Shown here piece by piece: positions 44,156 through 56,280 of a stretch of 64,000 bases of DNA. The notes under the pieces were generated by a model. That model saw only the letters and a list, made by a program, of their open reading frames with translations, was not told the DNA's origin and did no database searches. Made by a program: the position numbers and the translations under genes. Every line of letters starts with the position of its first letter. The first letter of the stretch is position 1. The DNA is from Hyaloperonospora brassicae (Eukaryota; Oomycota; Peronosporomycetes; Peronosporales; Peronosporaceae): NCBI GenBank assembly GCA_947650285.1, contig CANTFL010001475.1:620001-684000 (forward strand), in the 5' to 3' direction.

Positions 44156-47100
44156 CGTGGAAAAGTGTTTGGCCACGGTATGTCTGTGTCGTGTGTACCA
44201 CCTTGCATTCCTTATCCTGCTACAGCTTTGGTCGTGGGCCATCGACAATGCGAATTTCTTATGGATGATCCTTGCAACTTCCGCGATCAAAACAGTGTAC
44301 AATTGGTGCTGTCTTGCAACGAATGCCTTTGCTGGAGACGACAGCTTTTTTCGTACGGAGACAGAATCTCGCAATTTGGTGACCAGCAACACGCCCCGAC
44401 GATGTTGTTTCATTAGGGGAATGACCAACTGTCCGTCGTTGTAGTTGATGTGGCAAGGTCTCAGCTGGAAGTTTGACACTAGGTAGGAAGAGAACAGGCT
44501 TCATCCATGTGCAAATGTTCTGCTCATGGCTCTGACTTCTTCCAATCTCGTTGGCTCTCTTTTCCACAGCATGCTCTCCACTGCAGGTCTTTCACGTACC
44601 TCAGTGAACATGCAGAACGCACGCACGCAGCTTGCGAGTGTGATTACCGTGCTAGTCGTGGCGATGGTGCTGTACACTGCTACCTCAGCTACGCAAGAAA
44701 GCTGCACCCAAGGGGTAAATGAGTACTGATAAGCAGATTGATGTACGAGAAAATGGCAAGATGAAGGTGCGTACGACGTTTCGAGTATCTGTCAAAATAA
44801 CTCTCGAGTGGAAGATGGTTTGCGAATTTGAAGATCGCTCCATCTTTGCACAAAACACACTTCACCAGCACGATAACGTCCACCGTGGTATGCAGGATAA
44901 ACCGAACGGGAAATGCGGGATTAATGATCCTTTTGACCAGAGTAAAGCCGGGGAGACACTGTATGAACAAAGCAGCGTACGTAAGCTGAACCATAATCTT
45001 GAACGGTCCGCAGCAGAAAGAATCAAGCAACTAGCCCTTTGATCAATTGGCGATGCTCGGAAAGATGCAACGAAACAGAATCTTAGTAAGTCGGTGACGA
45101 GTGGACGCGACGTGTTGGGTACACTTATTGAGTTGCACTGTCCACTGAACGAGTCAAAGTATTTGCGCCACGCACAACTTGCAAATGGCGCAGATAACGA
45201 CCCAAAATCGTTGCGCGTATCCCACTTGTCCTCCGTTTTATTTTCCCATGTGCTCACGACCACAGTGTTCGTCGAGCGTTTTCACGTGTCGATCGCGCAC
45301 GTCCAAAAGATTGTCGTCCATAGCACAAAGTCCGTTGCGTTGGCAATCGAAATTTTCAGTCAGAACATTCGGCAGACTGACGCGACGGTCCTGTTTGGCA
45401 CAGAAGACTCGATGTAGTGTCGGGTGGCACAACGAGTAACGTCGAACGTCGGCGGTCGAACGCAAAGACGTGAGCGCGAGCGCGATCTTGTGGTCGGCAC
45501 ATCTGTTTCCAGATGGCTTTGCGCTTATCGGCGCTCGGACACGCAAGTGATGCACAACTCGTTTCCACGACAGATTCTCGCACGCGTACCAGGCAGTGAC
45601 GTGGCTGTTTGCACCGTCGCTACGCCAACGGGTTCCAGGATGGACACTATGTGGCTGCAGAAGCACTAACACAGCTGCACATGTGAACGTGGCAGTTTGA
45701 CATGGAATGATCGAACGTGGTAGATATCGCGCGCACTTTAGCAAGAGTACAAGAACTTGAACAGCAAATATAGAGTGTGTTTCGACGGCGTTGATGCGAA
45801 TGTATGCACACGCACGATTGTACCCACAAGACTGCTGCATCATCGGCAGGCCGCTTCGAGCGACTCGTCGACGTGGCGGCCTGGTTTTCATTCAGGTCAG
45901 GTTGACCCGTCAAAAAACCGTCGCGGGTAGATTCGATAGCCGAAATATGCATTGTGGTTCTTTTGGCTGTTGCTGCGGTCAAAGCAGGTATTCTCCCTGC
46001 GTGGAGGTGGTGATTTGAGTCCAGATCTCCCCCTTTTCCACATGCTTTGGCCGTAAAACCGCTCACCGACGCTGTGGTCGCATGGCTGCTGGGGGTTTCG
46101 TTGGTATCTGCGGGAATCTCTGTGCATCTTGCCCGTCACGCCATCCTTTGGGATTCGCATGCCAGCACTGTAGCTGCCTTCTTCCAACTCAGGGGGAGTT
46201 TCATCATGTGCAGCAGAGCAAAGCGTCTGACAGGCTAGATCGTGCATTTGATAGCGAGGGGACCAATGGTCACGAACGTTTGCTTGCAGTCAATAGAAAG
46301 TTGCACAAGTGCTTGCCACTGTCGCCAATCACTTCGACGGGATGCCCGCGTATTCGTGTTCTCAGTTCGCAGCTGCGTTCACCACGCGTCAACGTTACGT
46401 GTCTCTGTTGCAAGCAATGCAAACGTACGACACTGCGATCGGTTACTCGCGCGGTTGGGCTAAATGATCGCGTCAGACACATTGCGCAGCAAAGAGTGGG
46501 TTGGTGTACAATGAACTTGCAGCAAGCAGACTACATCGATTTGTCTGCTTTGTATTGCTGTGCTTTCGACTGCTGGCGGCACCATTGCGCCTATTTCTGG
46601 ATCTGCCCTGTACGAACGAACGTTACTGGATGTGACCGTCACCGCCGCGACATTTCCGTGACGCAAGAGACTTGTCCGCCGTGAAGCCTCTAAATAGGCC
46701 GCAACTGTGGGGATCAGCAGCAGCAATTGTGAACACGAACAAAAAGGGCAGCAGTAAAGACAAGCACCTTTGCTTCGCCCCCCCCTGTCGACGATCGTAT
46801 TGTCGCACACAAATGGCCATTCCCGAACCGACTTTCAGCTGACGAGTGTAGCGTAGCGAGTCCAAGCGGCCCTTTTCTTGGGAACGTGCCTCATTGTCCC
46901 ATTGTGCAGGAACGACAAATCTGCAGGCCACATCGAGCACACCACCACCCGACCTCTTTGACGATCAAAAGAGGAGGACATAACGTGCTCGAGACGATAT
47001 GTGCTTGGCGAACACGCGCTGTCGGTCGAGCACGTACTGATACGGGCTGTGCTGCCTCGTCGTACCCCGTGCGCTGACCACATACTTGACGTTCATCGAC

Positions 47101-47842
47101 GCTCGCTCTGCCCTCGTCTGCCCTGTTTTTCGAACGCAGTGCCGGAAGTTCGTGTGTGTGTGTGCGTGTGCGTCGTGCGCTTTTTCCACCACACGCACTA
47201 TCTCGTTGCAGCCGTTTTGCGGCTCTTTTCTTTGCTCCCATTCTTTCGGGTCCTTGCGAATCAAAATCAAAGAAACGCACCACTCGACGAGTCGCTTTCC
47301 TTGTGTTCGCGCTCGGAACCGCACCAAAGCGCGGGCCGCAAAAAGAGCCAGTGCTGCTCAGAACCACGAGGACAATCCATACGCGGCCCAAGTTGCGCTC
47401 GAACTCGAGGCCGAAACGGTTGCGCCGGATTGTCTCTGCGGGCTTTTTCACTGGCTATCGCCCAAATTGTGTGTGTGTGCCCAACCCACCCGCCCGCCCG
47501 CCGGCCGCCCACTTGCTCTTTTGTCGGCGACTCCTCTGGGAACGAGCGAGAGGGGAAAAAAGAGCCACGAGTCGGATCACTAGCTAGAAACACCCCATCG
47601 CTCGAGGCCACAACCGCAAAAGCCGCTGCCTGCAGAGCGCAGACCCTCTCGCTTTCGGTCTCTTTGTGCCTCTCGAGTCGCTCACACACAGCCACAGCTA
47701 CACACGCACGCACGCACGCACGCACACGTGGGCGCCCCCTCAGTCGATTGAGGACCGCGTAGCACACTCACTCGTCTCTGTGTAGTCGACAGACGCACTA
47801 CATCTGCGCAGCTCTGTATAGTCGTCACCTCGTTGTCGTACA
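44156..47842. other. Gene-free spacer with one transporter fragment
   Basis: Apart from the SulP fragment at 44526 no gene is supported. The last ~900 bp before the myosin start are GC-rich with GTGTGTG (47150-47168), CCGCCCG (47490-47505) and GCAC (47705-47725) tracts and resemble the repeat-rich 5' region of the FYVE/GAF gene. Open frames there occur in several registers on both strands and are composition-driven. Confidence 0.55.
44526..44692 (+). pseudogene. SulP sulfate permease fragment
   Basis: About 55 codons read SSNLVGSLFHSMLSTAGLSR, then VNMQNARTQLASVITVLVVA and MVLYTATSA. This is the conserved mid-membrane stretch of SulP-family anion transporters, normally followed by a YLPKA-type motif. 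Here the frame changes after TSA into unrelated sequence and stops at 44729. No other SulP segments are visible nearby; full proteins have 600 or more residues. I read it as a gene remnant. Confidence 0.6.
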
Positions 47843-50800
47843 ATGGAAAAAGGCGTAGGCGTTTGGCTCCGTGACCAGGAGACGGACGAGTGGCACCGTG
47901 CGACGGTCGTCCAGCTCGGCGAGCCACAGGACGGGTCGGGTCATCGCCAAGTGACGCTGCGCGCGAGCGAGGGGCCGCACGCCAAGACGGACAAGACGAT
48001 GGTGATGGACGTGCACGCGCTCGAGAACGAAGAGGTGGAGGGCGTGCTGCTTGCCAACAGCAGCGACATGGTGCGTGACGAGTGACGGTGCTGTGTGTGT
48101 GTTTGTGTGTGCATGCGTGTGGGGAGGGGCGTTTGCCTCGCTGACGCCACGCAATGAACTGACCAACGGGTGTGGTGGTGTTTCCTTTCCTTTTTCTTTT
48201 GGTGTTGACAGGACGTTGTCGAAGATTTGATCCAGCTGCCGCACCTTCATGAGCCAGGAATATGCCACACGCTGGGCGAGCGGTTCAAGATCAATGAGAT
48301 TTACACGCTCACGGGCGAGATCTTGCTCGCGATCAACCCGTTCCAGCATCTTGGCATTTACACGGACAAGATCACGCGCAAGTATATCCGTAACGGAGAC
48401 AAGCGCGTGCTGGGGCAAGAAGTGCCCGACATGCCACCGCACGTCTACAGCATTGCTGATAAGGCTTACCGCTCGCTGATGAGTCCGATTGGGCACGGGG
48501 CGCGTGGAAGCGCTGCGAATCAGTCGATTCTCGTCAGCGGGGAGAGTGGAGCTGGTAAGACGGAGACCACCAAGTTTGTCATGAACTACCTTGCGACCAT
48601 ATCGCAACACAAGAGCACGTCTGCAGAAAGCAGCGTCATGAAGCAGGTTCTGTCGTCGAATCCGATTCTGGAGTCGTTTGGAAACGCGCGCACGATTCGC
48701 AACGACAATAGCAGTCGTTTCGGAAAGTTTATCAAGATGGAGTTTTCGACCGAGGGAAGTCTTGTGGGCGCTTCAATCCAGACGTATTTGCTCGAGAAAG
48801 TGCGTTTGGCTTACCAAGCCGAGTCGGAACGGAACTACCACATTTTCTATGAGATTATTGCTGGTGCTACTGCGGAGGAGAAGAAGAGATGGAACCTGAA
48901 AGCATTGACCACATTTCATTACTTGAACCAAAGCACGTGCGTTAAGCGAAAGGATGGCGTCAACGATGCGGATCAGTTTGTAGTGTTGAAGGCCGCTATG
49001 CAGACGATGGGCTTCAACGAGGACGATATGGAGAGCATCTTCGTCACTATTTCAGCCCTGCTGCACATTGGCAACTTGGAGTTTGACGAGATACATCAAG
49101 CCTCCGGCACGGAGGGTTCAGAGATTTCGAACACGTGTGTCGACTCGATGCAGGTGGTACTCGACTACTTGGAGACCGACAAGCAAGGTCTTGAGCAGGC
49201 AATATGCAATCGCAATATCCAAACAAAGGACGAACATTACTCGATCGGTTTGCTGCCAAGTGCTGCTGAGAACGTTCGTGACGCTCTTGCTCGCTTCTTA
49301 TACGGAAAGCTGTTTGACTGGCTTGTCTGCCGTATCAATGATACCGTGGAAAATGAGACCCGTGGTGTCCCGTTTATCGGTCTTTTGGACATTTTCGGTT
49401 TTGAAGACTTGGAGCACAACTCGTTTGAGCAGTTGTGCATTAATTATGCGAACGAGACTCTACAGCAGCACTTTAATTTAACTGTGCTCCGAATGGAGCA
49501 AGAGACGTACGAGAAGGAGGAGATTCAGTGGAGCTTTATCAACTTTCCAGACAACGGTCCATGCATCGACTTGATTCAGAGCAAGCCGTTTGGCATTCTT
49601 CCGGCTCTTGACGAAGAGTGCATTGTTCCGCAGGGCAACGATCAGAACTTTTCACGAAAGCTGTATCGCCAACACGGTCAAAATCCTCACTTTAGTGCGA
49701 GCAAGACGGAAATGGCCAACCATTTGTTTGTCGTGCACCATTACGCAGGCGCAGTTACGTATGATACGTTTGGGTTCTGCGAGAAGAACAAGGACATTTT
49801 GTACCCTGAGATTACCGCTATCATTGAGCGATCGTCGAAGCCTTTTGTGCGTGGACTTTTGCAGGTTTCTGCCGAGACCAAGGTATCGGTTCGGAAGCCA
49901 AAAGGCAGGGCCTCGAGCAATGCCACCCGTGTGAGTTTGGGGTTGCAGTTTCGAAATCAGCTGAAGACGCTGCTGGAAACGATCAATGTCACGGACTGTC
50001 ACTACGTGCGCTGTCTGAAGCCGAACGATAAGGCCGAGGCCAACTTGTTGATGCCGAAGCGTGTGTGTGATCAACTAAAGGCTGGTGGTGTGCTAGAAGC
50101 TGTGCGCGTCAACCGTGCTGGTTATCCTGTCCGCATTGCCCACCAGCAGTTTATCAAGCGTTACCGTCCGCTGGCAAATGGTGAGTATTTGCAACGCATT
50201 CCAGCTGAATCAGCTGAAGAAGTCTTTGATAGCAACGATCGAAAGGAAGCCGCAAGTCTGTTGGTGGAGTTTTTGCTGAAGGCTCATGCCGGACGGTACC
50301 CGGAGCTCGCAGGTGCGCCGTCGGCGAACAAACAGGAGACGGCTGTCACGGGCATTCAAGTCGGTCTTACCCGTGTGTTCTTTCGCCGTTCGGCCATTCA
50401 GTTTGTGGAGGCTCAATTGGCCAAACGTTATGGTGAATTTGTGGTGCTCATTCAGGCTGCTGTCCGCGGCCTGATCGCCCGACGCCACTATGCTCGCATG
50501 CAGGTGTCGGCTGTTGTCGTGCAAAAGGTGATCCGTGGGTTCAATACTCGTTGCCGATTCTACGTGCTGCGAGAAAACCATCGTAAAAAGCAGGCTGAGA
50601 TATTGCGTCAGAAGATGCTTGCAGAGAAGATGCTTGCAGAGAAGACGCTTGCAGAAAAGATGCTTGCAGAGAAGAAGAAGCGCGAAGAAGAACGGCGGGC
50701 TAGTGAAGAGCAGCGTTTGATCGACAAGAATCGCAAGGCTGCTGAGCTGGAGGAGCAGAACCGTCTCACTGCTCAATCGGCGTCATCTGATCCAGTGTCG

Positions 50801-52177
50801 GATGATTCGTCGGAAGGAGACCGCGGTTCATCCATGAAAGTCCCCAGTTATTCCGGAGGCTTGAACGAGGGACTTGGCAATCGCACGGTATCTCGTTTCC
50901 GCTTTACAAAGGATTACACTGACGACGACCAGTTGATGCCAAACACCTCCCGACAAGTGGCAATGGACCCGGGCGACACTGTGCTGCACGTGGCTGCAAA
51001 CTGCTGCAATGAGCAAGATGTGTTGAAGCTGCTCCAGAATGGATCCGACATCAACGCATGCAACCGTCGAGGGCGTACTCCGTTGCACACTGCGTCGCTT
51101 TATCAGAACGTTGAAGTCGTCGGCATCCTTCTGGACTGGGGTGCTGACCATATTGTTCAGGATAACGATGGCAACACGCCTTTGCATTTGACCAAGGAGC
51201 CTCGTATTGCTCGAATGCTACTGGAAGCTGGTTGTACGCCCAACATTGTGAACGCGGACGGCCGGACTGCCCTGATTGATGCCGTGGACCGTGGTGACGC
51301 TAAGACTGTAAAACTGCTGCTGCACTTCAAGGCGGACGTGTTGTTCCGAGAGCTGAAGCACCATCAGACAGCACTACACTTGGCAGTCCGGAAGGGTCAC
51401 TACCAAATTGTGATGGAATTGTGCAAGTCTGACGACATCCAGGATTTGATTCTTTTGACGGATCGCAATGACAACAACGCGCTGCATTTTGCCGTCTCCC
51501 GCGATCGTAAGAATGGATACCGCCTTGTAGATTACTTGATCAAGCATGGCGGTGAGGTCGACAAGGTGAATGCCCGTTTCCAGACTCCGTTGGTGGTTCA
51601 CATTATGACAACTCGTCAGACTGACTCGGCTATCACAGAACTGTTTCTCGTGAGAGGAGCCGACGCAAACGTTCACCTGGCCGATGGGTCCACGCTTCTC
51701 CACGTCGCCGTGGAGCGTGAGCTGATTGATATTGCTTGTGTGCTGATAAAGTTTGGTGGATCGCTGAACGCGCCTGACGCCAAGGGGCGAATGGTGATTG
51801 AGGTGGCGAACAAAAAGTATTTGAAGAAACTATTTAGCGCGGTCACGCAACCTCCCACGTGGATCGACGAGAAGGAGCGTCGGTCGTGCATGCTCTGTGG
51901 ATCTAACTTTAAGTTCGGCAATCGTCGTCACCACTGCCGGCACTGCGGGCGGGTATGCTGCTCTGACTGCTCGGCATTTACGGTGGAAATGCACCGGTTT
52001 CCGAAGGAGTTCCCTGGACGCACGACTAGTGGCGGCAAGCAGGTAAAAGACCCACAGCGCGTGTGCCGTACTTGCCATGCCGTGTTTAAGATGCGAAGCG
52101 CTCAGAAGGAGTCCAAATCAGGCTTTATGGCGCGCGTGCTCGGGTACGAGTGGGACGAGATTACTGCGACGAATTGA
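47843..52177 (+). CDS. Unconventional myosin with ankyrin repeats and C-terminal FYVE finger
   Basis: Actin-based motor, 1397 aa from exons 47843-48070 and 48212-52177 (phase 0). A short SH3-like N-terminus (about 1-75) precedes the motor head: P-loop GESGAGKT (about 186), switch I NDNSSRFGKF (about 240), switch II and relay DIFGFEDLEHNSFEQLCINY (about 468), and the converter ending near 800. Two IQ motifs (IQAAVRGLIARRHYARM, VVQKVIRGFNTRCRFYV) bind calmodulin-like chains. A charged, probably helical stretch contains four near-identical QKMLAEK-type repeats (about 877-896). Ankyrin repeats (about 1000-1280; for example TVLHVAANCCNEQDVLKLL, GRTPLHTASLYQNVEVVGIL) lead to a FYVE finger (about 1300-1370; CMLCGSNFKFGNRRHHCRHC, CCSDC, CRTC). 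The architecture is a stramenopile lineage type and suggests transport along PI3P membranes. Confidence 0.95.
50612..50671 (+). repeat. In-frame 15-bp tandem repeat in the myosin
   Basis: Four head-to-tail copies of AAGATGCTTGCAGAG, the third with two substitutions, encode repeated KMLAE pentapeptides just after the IQ motifs. Length changes of whole units would keep the frame. Confidence 0.95.
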
Positions 52178-53425
52178 GCACTATCGCGTGAGAAGAGAGC
52201 GGGTATTGCGACGAGACGAAGGGGAGATCTGATGTGTCAGGGGTGAGCAAAGCGGCCATGGGCTGGACAATGCAGACGAGCGTGAGTAGCGCCTTTCATT
52301 ACCTATCTATCTAGCGGTAACATTCGAGTAGCGCGAACGAAATACATCGCCAAATAACGAATAACAGTATACGCAAAGAAGCGCTTCTCGTAGTCACGCT
52401 TGCATACTTTCGTGCTTCTGCGCGCACTAGAAAGCTGGTAAAATTATTGTAGTAACATCACGCGAAGTCTCATCCAGCCAGGTCTGTATGCCAGCGACAT
52501 GGTCGGGTTGTCCAATCTGTGCCACAAACGACCGACACTGAAGCAGACAGATATTTGTCTGCTTCAGTGTGATATGCCCTGCATGATGCAGCAGTTGACG
52601 TCCGCGTCGATTTTCATGACCTACTAGCACAAAGCACATCACCGGTCATCGAAGATGCAAGAAACAAAACGGTTTGCGCTCACCACACGTCCCTCTTTCG
52701 ACCGCTGGTATGGAGTTGTTCTGTGTGACATTCGCTGGCTGGCTGCTAAGCGTATGTGTGTCACACCGATGAATCGTTCTTGGATACTACCACAGTCAGA
52801 TCGCAGACGAGCATGTCTCGCATGTCGAATGTTAGCATACGCGGTGGTTAACAACGGATGTGGCATGCCCATCAGAGCCAATTGTGAAATGACAATACGC
52901 TGCGGATCATGGACACCCCACCCCATGCGTCTGACTCGCTCGCGTCGATCGTCATCGCACAAACAGGAGCAAGCGCCAGATAGTTTAAGATTTGCTTCTG
53001 AGTGTCATCGCATAGCATAGTTGTCCGTCGTTCGTAGTCGACTCATGCAGGCTGCCCGAAGTGCTACCGTGCGACAGGAACAGATATGCCAAGAAAATAG
53101 TGCAAGCTATTGGCACTAGCACGGCACGTCGCTCGTGCCCACACTTGGGGAGGCCTGTAAGGCACTCGCTTTGCGCTCTCGTACGACGATTTCCACAAAC
53201 AGCTCATCGCACCTACGACTTTCTGGATCTGCTGCCGCCAACTGAGCGCGTTTGTCTCCAATGACGTGTCATCTCATCACAGGGTCTGGACAGAGCAACG
53301 TCCAGACGTACGTGTAAAGTTTATTGACAGAGCAGGAAAGAAGCTCTCTTTCTAGTTTGCACCTGTCTCGTGTCAACCCCGAAGCATCGATTGGTATTTC
53401 TTTGTCCGGCTGTCCCCTGTATGGA
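52178..53425. other. Intergenic spacer with a perfect hairpin
   Basis: No supported gene; the frame at 52655-53020 (plus) has no domain. A 15-bp perfect inverted repeat lies at 52535-52570. Confidence 0.55.
52535..52570. repeat. Perfect inverted repeat, 15-bp arms, 6-nt loop
   Basis: Arm ACACTGAAGCAGACA (52535-52549) and its exact reverse complement (52556-52570) are separated by GATATT. RNA from either strand would form a stable stem-loop. There is no T-run to make it a Pol III terminator. Confidence 0.9.
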
Positions 53426-53671
53426 TTAGCGATCCTTCTTTGGCTCGATCGCCTTCTCGTCTGCGGCCTTCGACTCCTCCAACCAGCGGTGACGCACCAC
53501 GAGACTCCAGACGAAGCAGGGAACAAACGGCACGAGAACGACGTAAAACCCCTCGAGTTGCGAGGAGTAGAGATGAGCTACCAGTAGCAGAGAACAGAGT
53601 GCAACGAAGAAGGCGTACACGCCAGCAATGAAGTTGTAGTTGATGGTCGGTGATGGCGTGAATAGCTCCAT
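53426..53671 (-). CDS. Small two-helix membrane protein with KKxx tail
   Basis: 81 aa, single exon, start at 53671. Two hydrophobic helices are visible, INYNFIAGVYAFFVALCSLLLVAHL (about 10-34, broken here at INYNFIAGVYAFFVALCSLL) and FYVVLVPFVPCFVWSLVV (about 42-59), followed by a charged tail ending KKDR. A dilysine at positions -4 and -3 is the COPI-dependent ER-retrieval signal. I do not recognise the family; it resembles small accessory subunits of ER complexes in size and topology. The codon pattern and clean start argue it is real. A Mutator-like element terminus lies 135 bp upstream of its ATG and may limit or alter its promoter. Confidence 0.65.
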   Translation of the reverse strand: MELFTPSPTINYNFIAGVYAFFVALCSLLLVAHLYSSQLEGFYVVLVPFVPCFVWSLVVRHRWLEESKAADEKAIEPKKDR

Positions 53672-53806
53672 GTTGATTCAGATTGAGTTGGCACAAAGTG
53701 TCCGCGTTTGGCTCGTTTGGGATCGAATCTGAGCTGTGGCTGTGAAATTGGCGAGGGAATATCAATAGGTGGTACAAAAATGGCAAATAGTTGATTAAAT
53801 ATGGGA

Positions 53807-53856
53807 GTCGATATTCACCACTCACTTTTCGCTAACCACCACTCACCCTCCATTGA
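53807..53856 (+). repeat. Left terminal inverted repeat of the MULE
   Basis: Runs from GTCGATATTCACC to CCTCCATTGAA. Its core recurs directly at 60549-60587 and inverted, slightly diverged, at 56237-56297. Confidence 0.7.
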
Positions 53857-53981
53857 AAAGAATTGTGATTGGCTATTCAAGTTATTATTATTGAACACAC
53901 AACTACTGCCCTGGCTCGCGTTTCAAGGAGAACGCTCTTCAAATACACATACTTCGACATTTAAATACCACTCACAACAGC

Positions 53982-54387
53982 ATGGATCGCTACCAAGAAT
54001 TAACCACAATCACCTATGCTAGTCTGGATAATGCGCGTGCTGCTCTAAAATCACTTTTGCTGATAAAACCTACGTTGTGACTGTTCTGCATACTTGGCGA
54101 GTTAAAAAAAGAAAGGAGGCGACATCAAAGCGTTTACTTTGCAGTGTACATGCACACCAAAAGCGGCAGCAAGCTGCGCATTTAATCAACACATGCGTGT
54201 TCGATCCCGACGCGGGACAGGCTGTATGTTTAAATGTGCTCTTCGACATGTTAGACACGAAGCTCACTGGTCAATTCAAGTTGTCATCTACGATCATAGT
54301 CACGACAATTTACAGACCCTGCGTTCATCCGCAAAGACACACGCTGACAGAAGAGCAACGCAAAGAAGCAATATAAATTGTTGCTAA
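53982..54387 (+). pseudogene. MULE transposase N-terminal zinc-binding remnant
   Basis: ATG 53982 opens a frame reading TYASLDNARAALKSLL, a typical domain start in MULE transposases, but it stops after about 32 codons. The reading continues in another frame (KTYVVTVLHTWRVKKRKEA) and then a third (SRRGTGCMFKCALRHVRHEA, HWSIQVVIYDHSHDN). The last segment matches the C-x4-C ... H-x-H zinc-binding pattern in which SRRTGCPF and HNH are usual landmarks. At least two frameshifts disrupt it. Confidence 0.6.
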
Positions 54388-55720
54388 TCACAGAAACCTG
54401 TCCGAATAGTAGCCGCAATGTGCCGTCGCGGACTTAAAATTAACCCCTAAATGCTTACACTATCAAGCAAGTAAATCGAATGCGCATCATAGCTGGTCGT
54501 TGTCCGCTTGTTGGTCTACTTGATGGCCTTGAAGACCGCCCTAGTGCACCTAATTTGGCAAATGCGGTGCTCAAACGAGAATTGACGAACCTACAAATGA
54601 TTTCCCCTGCCGCCAAAAAAAATTGCCGCCGATTTAGCGCTAACAGTGCTTGGTTGATCGAACCAAATTCCAATATCAACCGTTTTAGAATGCCTTAGAT
54701 GCACTTTGTGTGAGTCACAGCCACGCATCGAACATTTACCTTTGCGTACAATTTTGTGGCTGAGGCACGTGCGAAAGGATTTCCGGACGTTACGGCATAA
54801 ACAGCAGGTTTTGCTGCATTTTTAATGGTACCATTGACGTTTGTCACTGATCGTGATATGATCTTGATGAATGCTTTGTCGACTCAATTGTTGTAAGACG
54901 GCAACGTCAAAATTGTTTTGTGCTGGTGTCACATCAGCAAAAATATATTTGCCCGGAAGCGAAAGACCGTTGCAAGCTTTGCAGTTTCAACTATCGCGAA
55001 GAGCACTAAATCCGTTTGGTGAGATCGAAAACGGCAGTTGGGTACAACCGAAAATTAACTGGGATGAGAAAAAAATCGCCATTTGATGGCTTGTCTTGAA
55101 GAGACTTGACTGCTGTGCAAGGACGGATTTGTAGCAGCGTCTATGCGTGGTACGCTGCATTTCGTTTGTACAACAACTTTGATCATTTAAAGCGCGCCTA
55201 CAGCAGTCACGTCTGAATTGATGTGTCTACGGTGAATGCTGAAATTCTAACTTTTTGCCAGCTAGCTCGTGATAAAAATCTTGCAAATACTAGAATGCAA
55301 ACAGGTCGAGAACGAGCGTCAATAAGTCTTGGCTACGGATCGGTCTTTTCTTCCTTTACCAGCAAGTTCTTAGCTGTAGCATTGGAGATATCGGTAAATA
55401 GCACAAACTAAGACTCAGTACATCTCCAGAAGAGTTATGAAATTACGATGTGGAATACCACGGTATGTTTACTTCAAAATTTTGGAATGCCGTGCTGGCT
55501 CGAGTTTATTCGACTAGCATCAGCAGCAGAAACTACATCTGACAGACTACCATATGAGCTAAGCCTCGAGATTTTATATCACACTGGTAGTTGATGCAGC
55601 CTCCCCAACAAGAAGTTATTCATTAGCATAACATCAGTTGTGAAATTAATAAAAGGCATCCAACGAGACGTTTAATTTGAAATTTTTCCCAGAAATCAAG
55701 TTAGTATTGACCATCTAGAG

Positions 55721-55923
55721 ATGTCACCGGAAGCAAAGATCTTCAATACATCGATCCGGTATAGCCGCGGGCGTCCTGTTAATGCTCCTGCGAATAAACT
55801 GCTACAAAATCGCAGAGTTCTACTCAGTGGGAATTATCGCACGTTAAAGTCATGGAGAATTCTTTGCAGCCTTTACGTTTATGCGGGAACTGTAGAGCAG
55901 CAGGACACAGCATTATAATATGT
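55721..55923 (+). pseudogene. MULE transposase C-terminal remnant with zinc knuckle
   Basis: The frame from 55721 includes RYSRGRPVNAPANK, a basic linker common before transposase zinc knuckles. One register over, 55882-55923 encodes CGNCRAAGHSIIIC, a perfect C-x2-C-x4-H-x4-C knuckle. The frame change between them indicates an indel. The catalytic DDE region between this and the N-terminal remnant (54.4-55.7 kb) is too worn to recognise. Confidence 0.55.
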
Positions 55924-56192
55924 CGGTAGCCTCTTAGCTCCGCAGCAACTGCTGTGGTAGCTTTTAAGCTCATAATGATAAGGACGAATGAAAGCACTTT
56001 AAAAAATACGTAAAAGCAAATGATTAGTAGTGGGATATGGACGTGCTTTCGAAAAGCCAACCATATTATAACAAAAACTAAAAATCTGTTTGATACATAG
56101 CTACTTCTTAACTTATTAATGATCTCGCGTTATCCTTGCAGCTATTTACTTTCTTTTTATTGCTTAACATTTAGCCAAGTTACGGCGAAAGA

Positions 56193-56280
56193 GAGTATAT
56201 AGGGTATTTATTAATGGAGGGTGGTCAGCAAAAAGCGAGTATATAGGGTATTTATTAATGGAGGGTGGTAAGCGAAAAGC
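56193..56280. repeat. 44-bp tandem duplication in the MULE right end
   Basis: Two consecutive 44-bp units (56193-56236 and 56237-56280), each starting GAGTATATAGGGTATTTATT and containing GGAGGGTGGT, differ at only a few bases. The unit includes most of the inverted-repeat core, so the right terminus is partly duplicated. Confidence 0.9.

Noticed and set aside
47001..47767. Several long frames upstream of the myosin
   Set aside because: GC-rich 5' region with simple repeats; frames run on both strands and contain low-complexity runs only.
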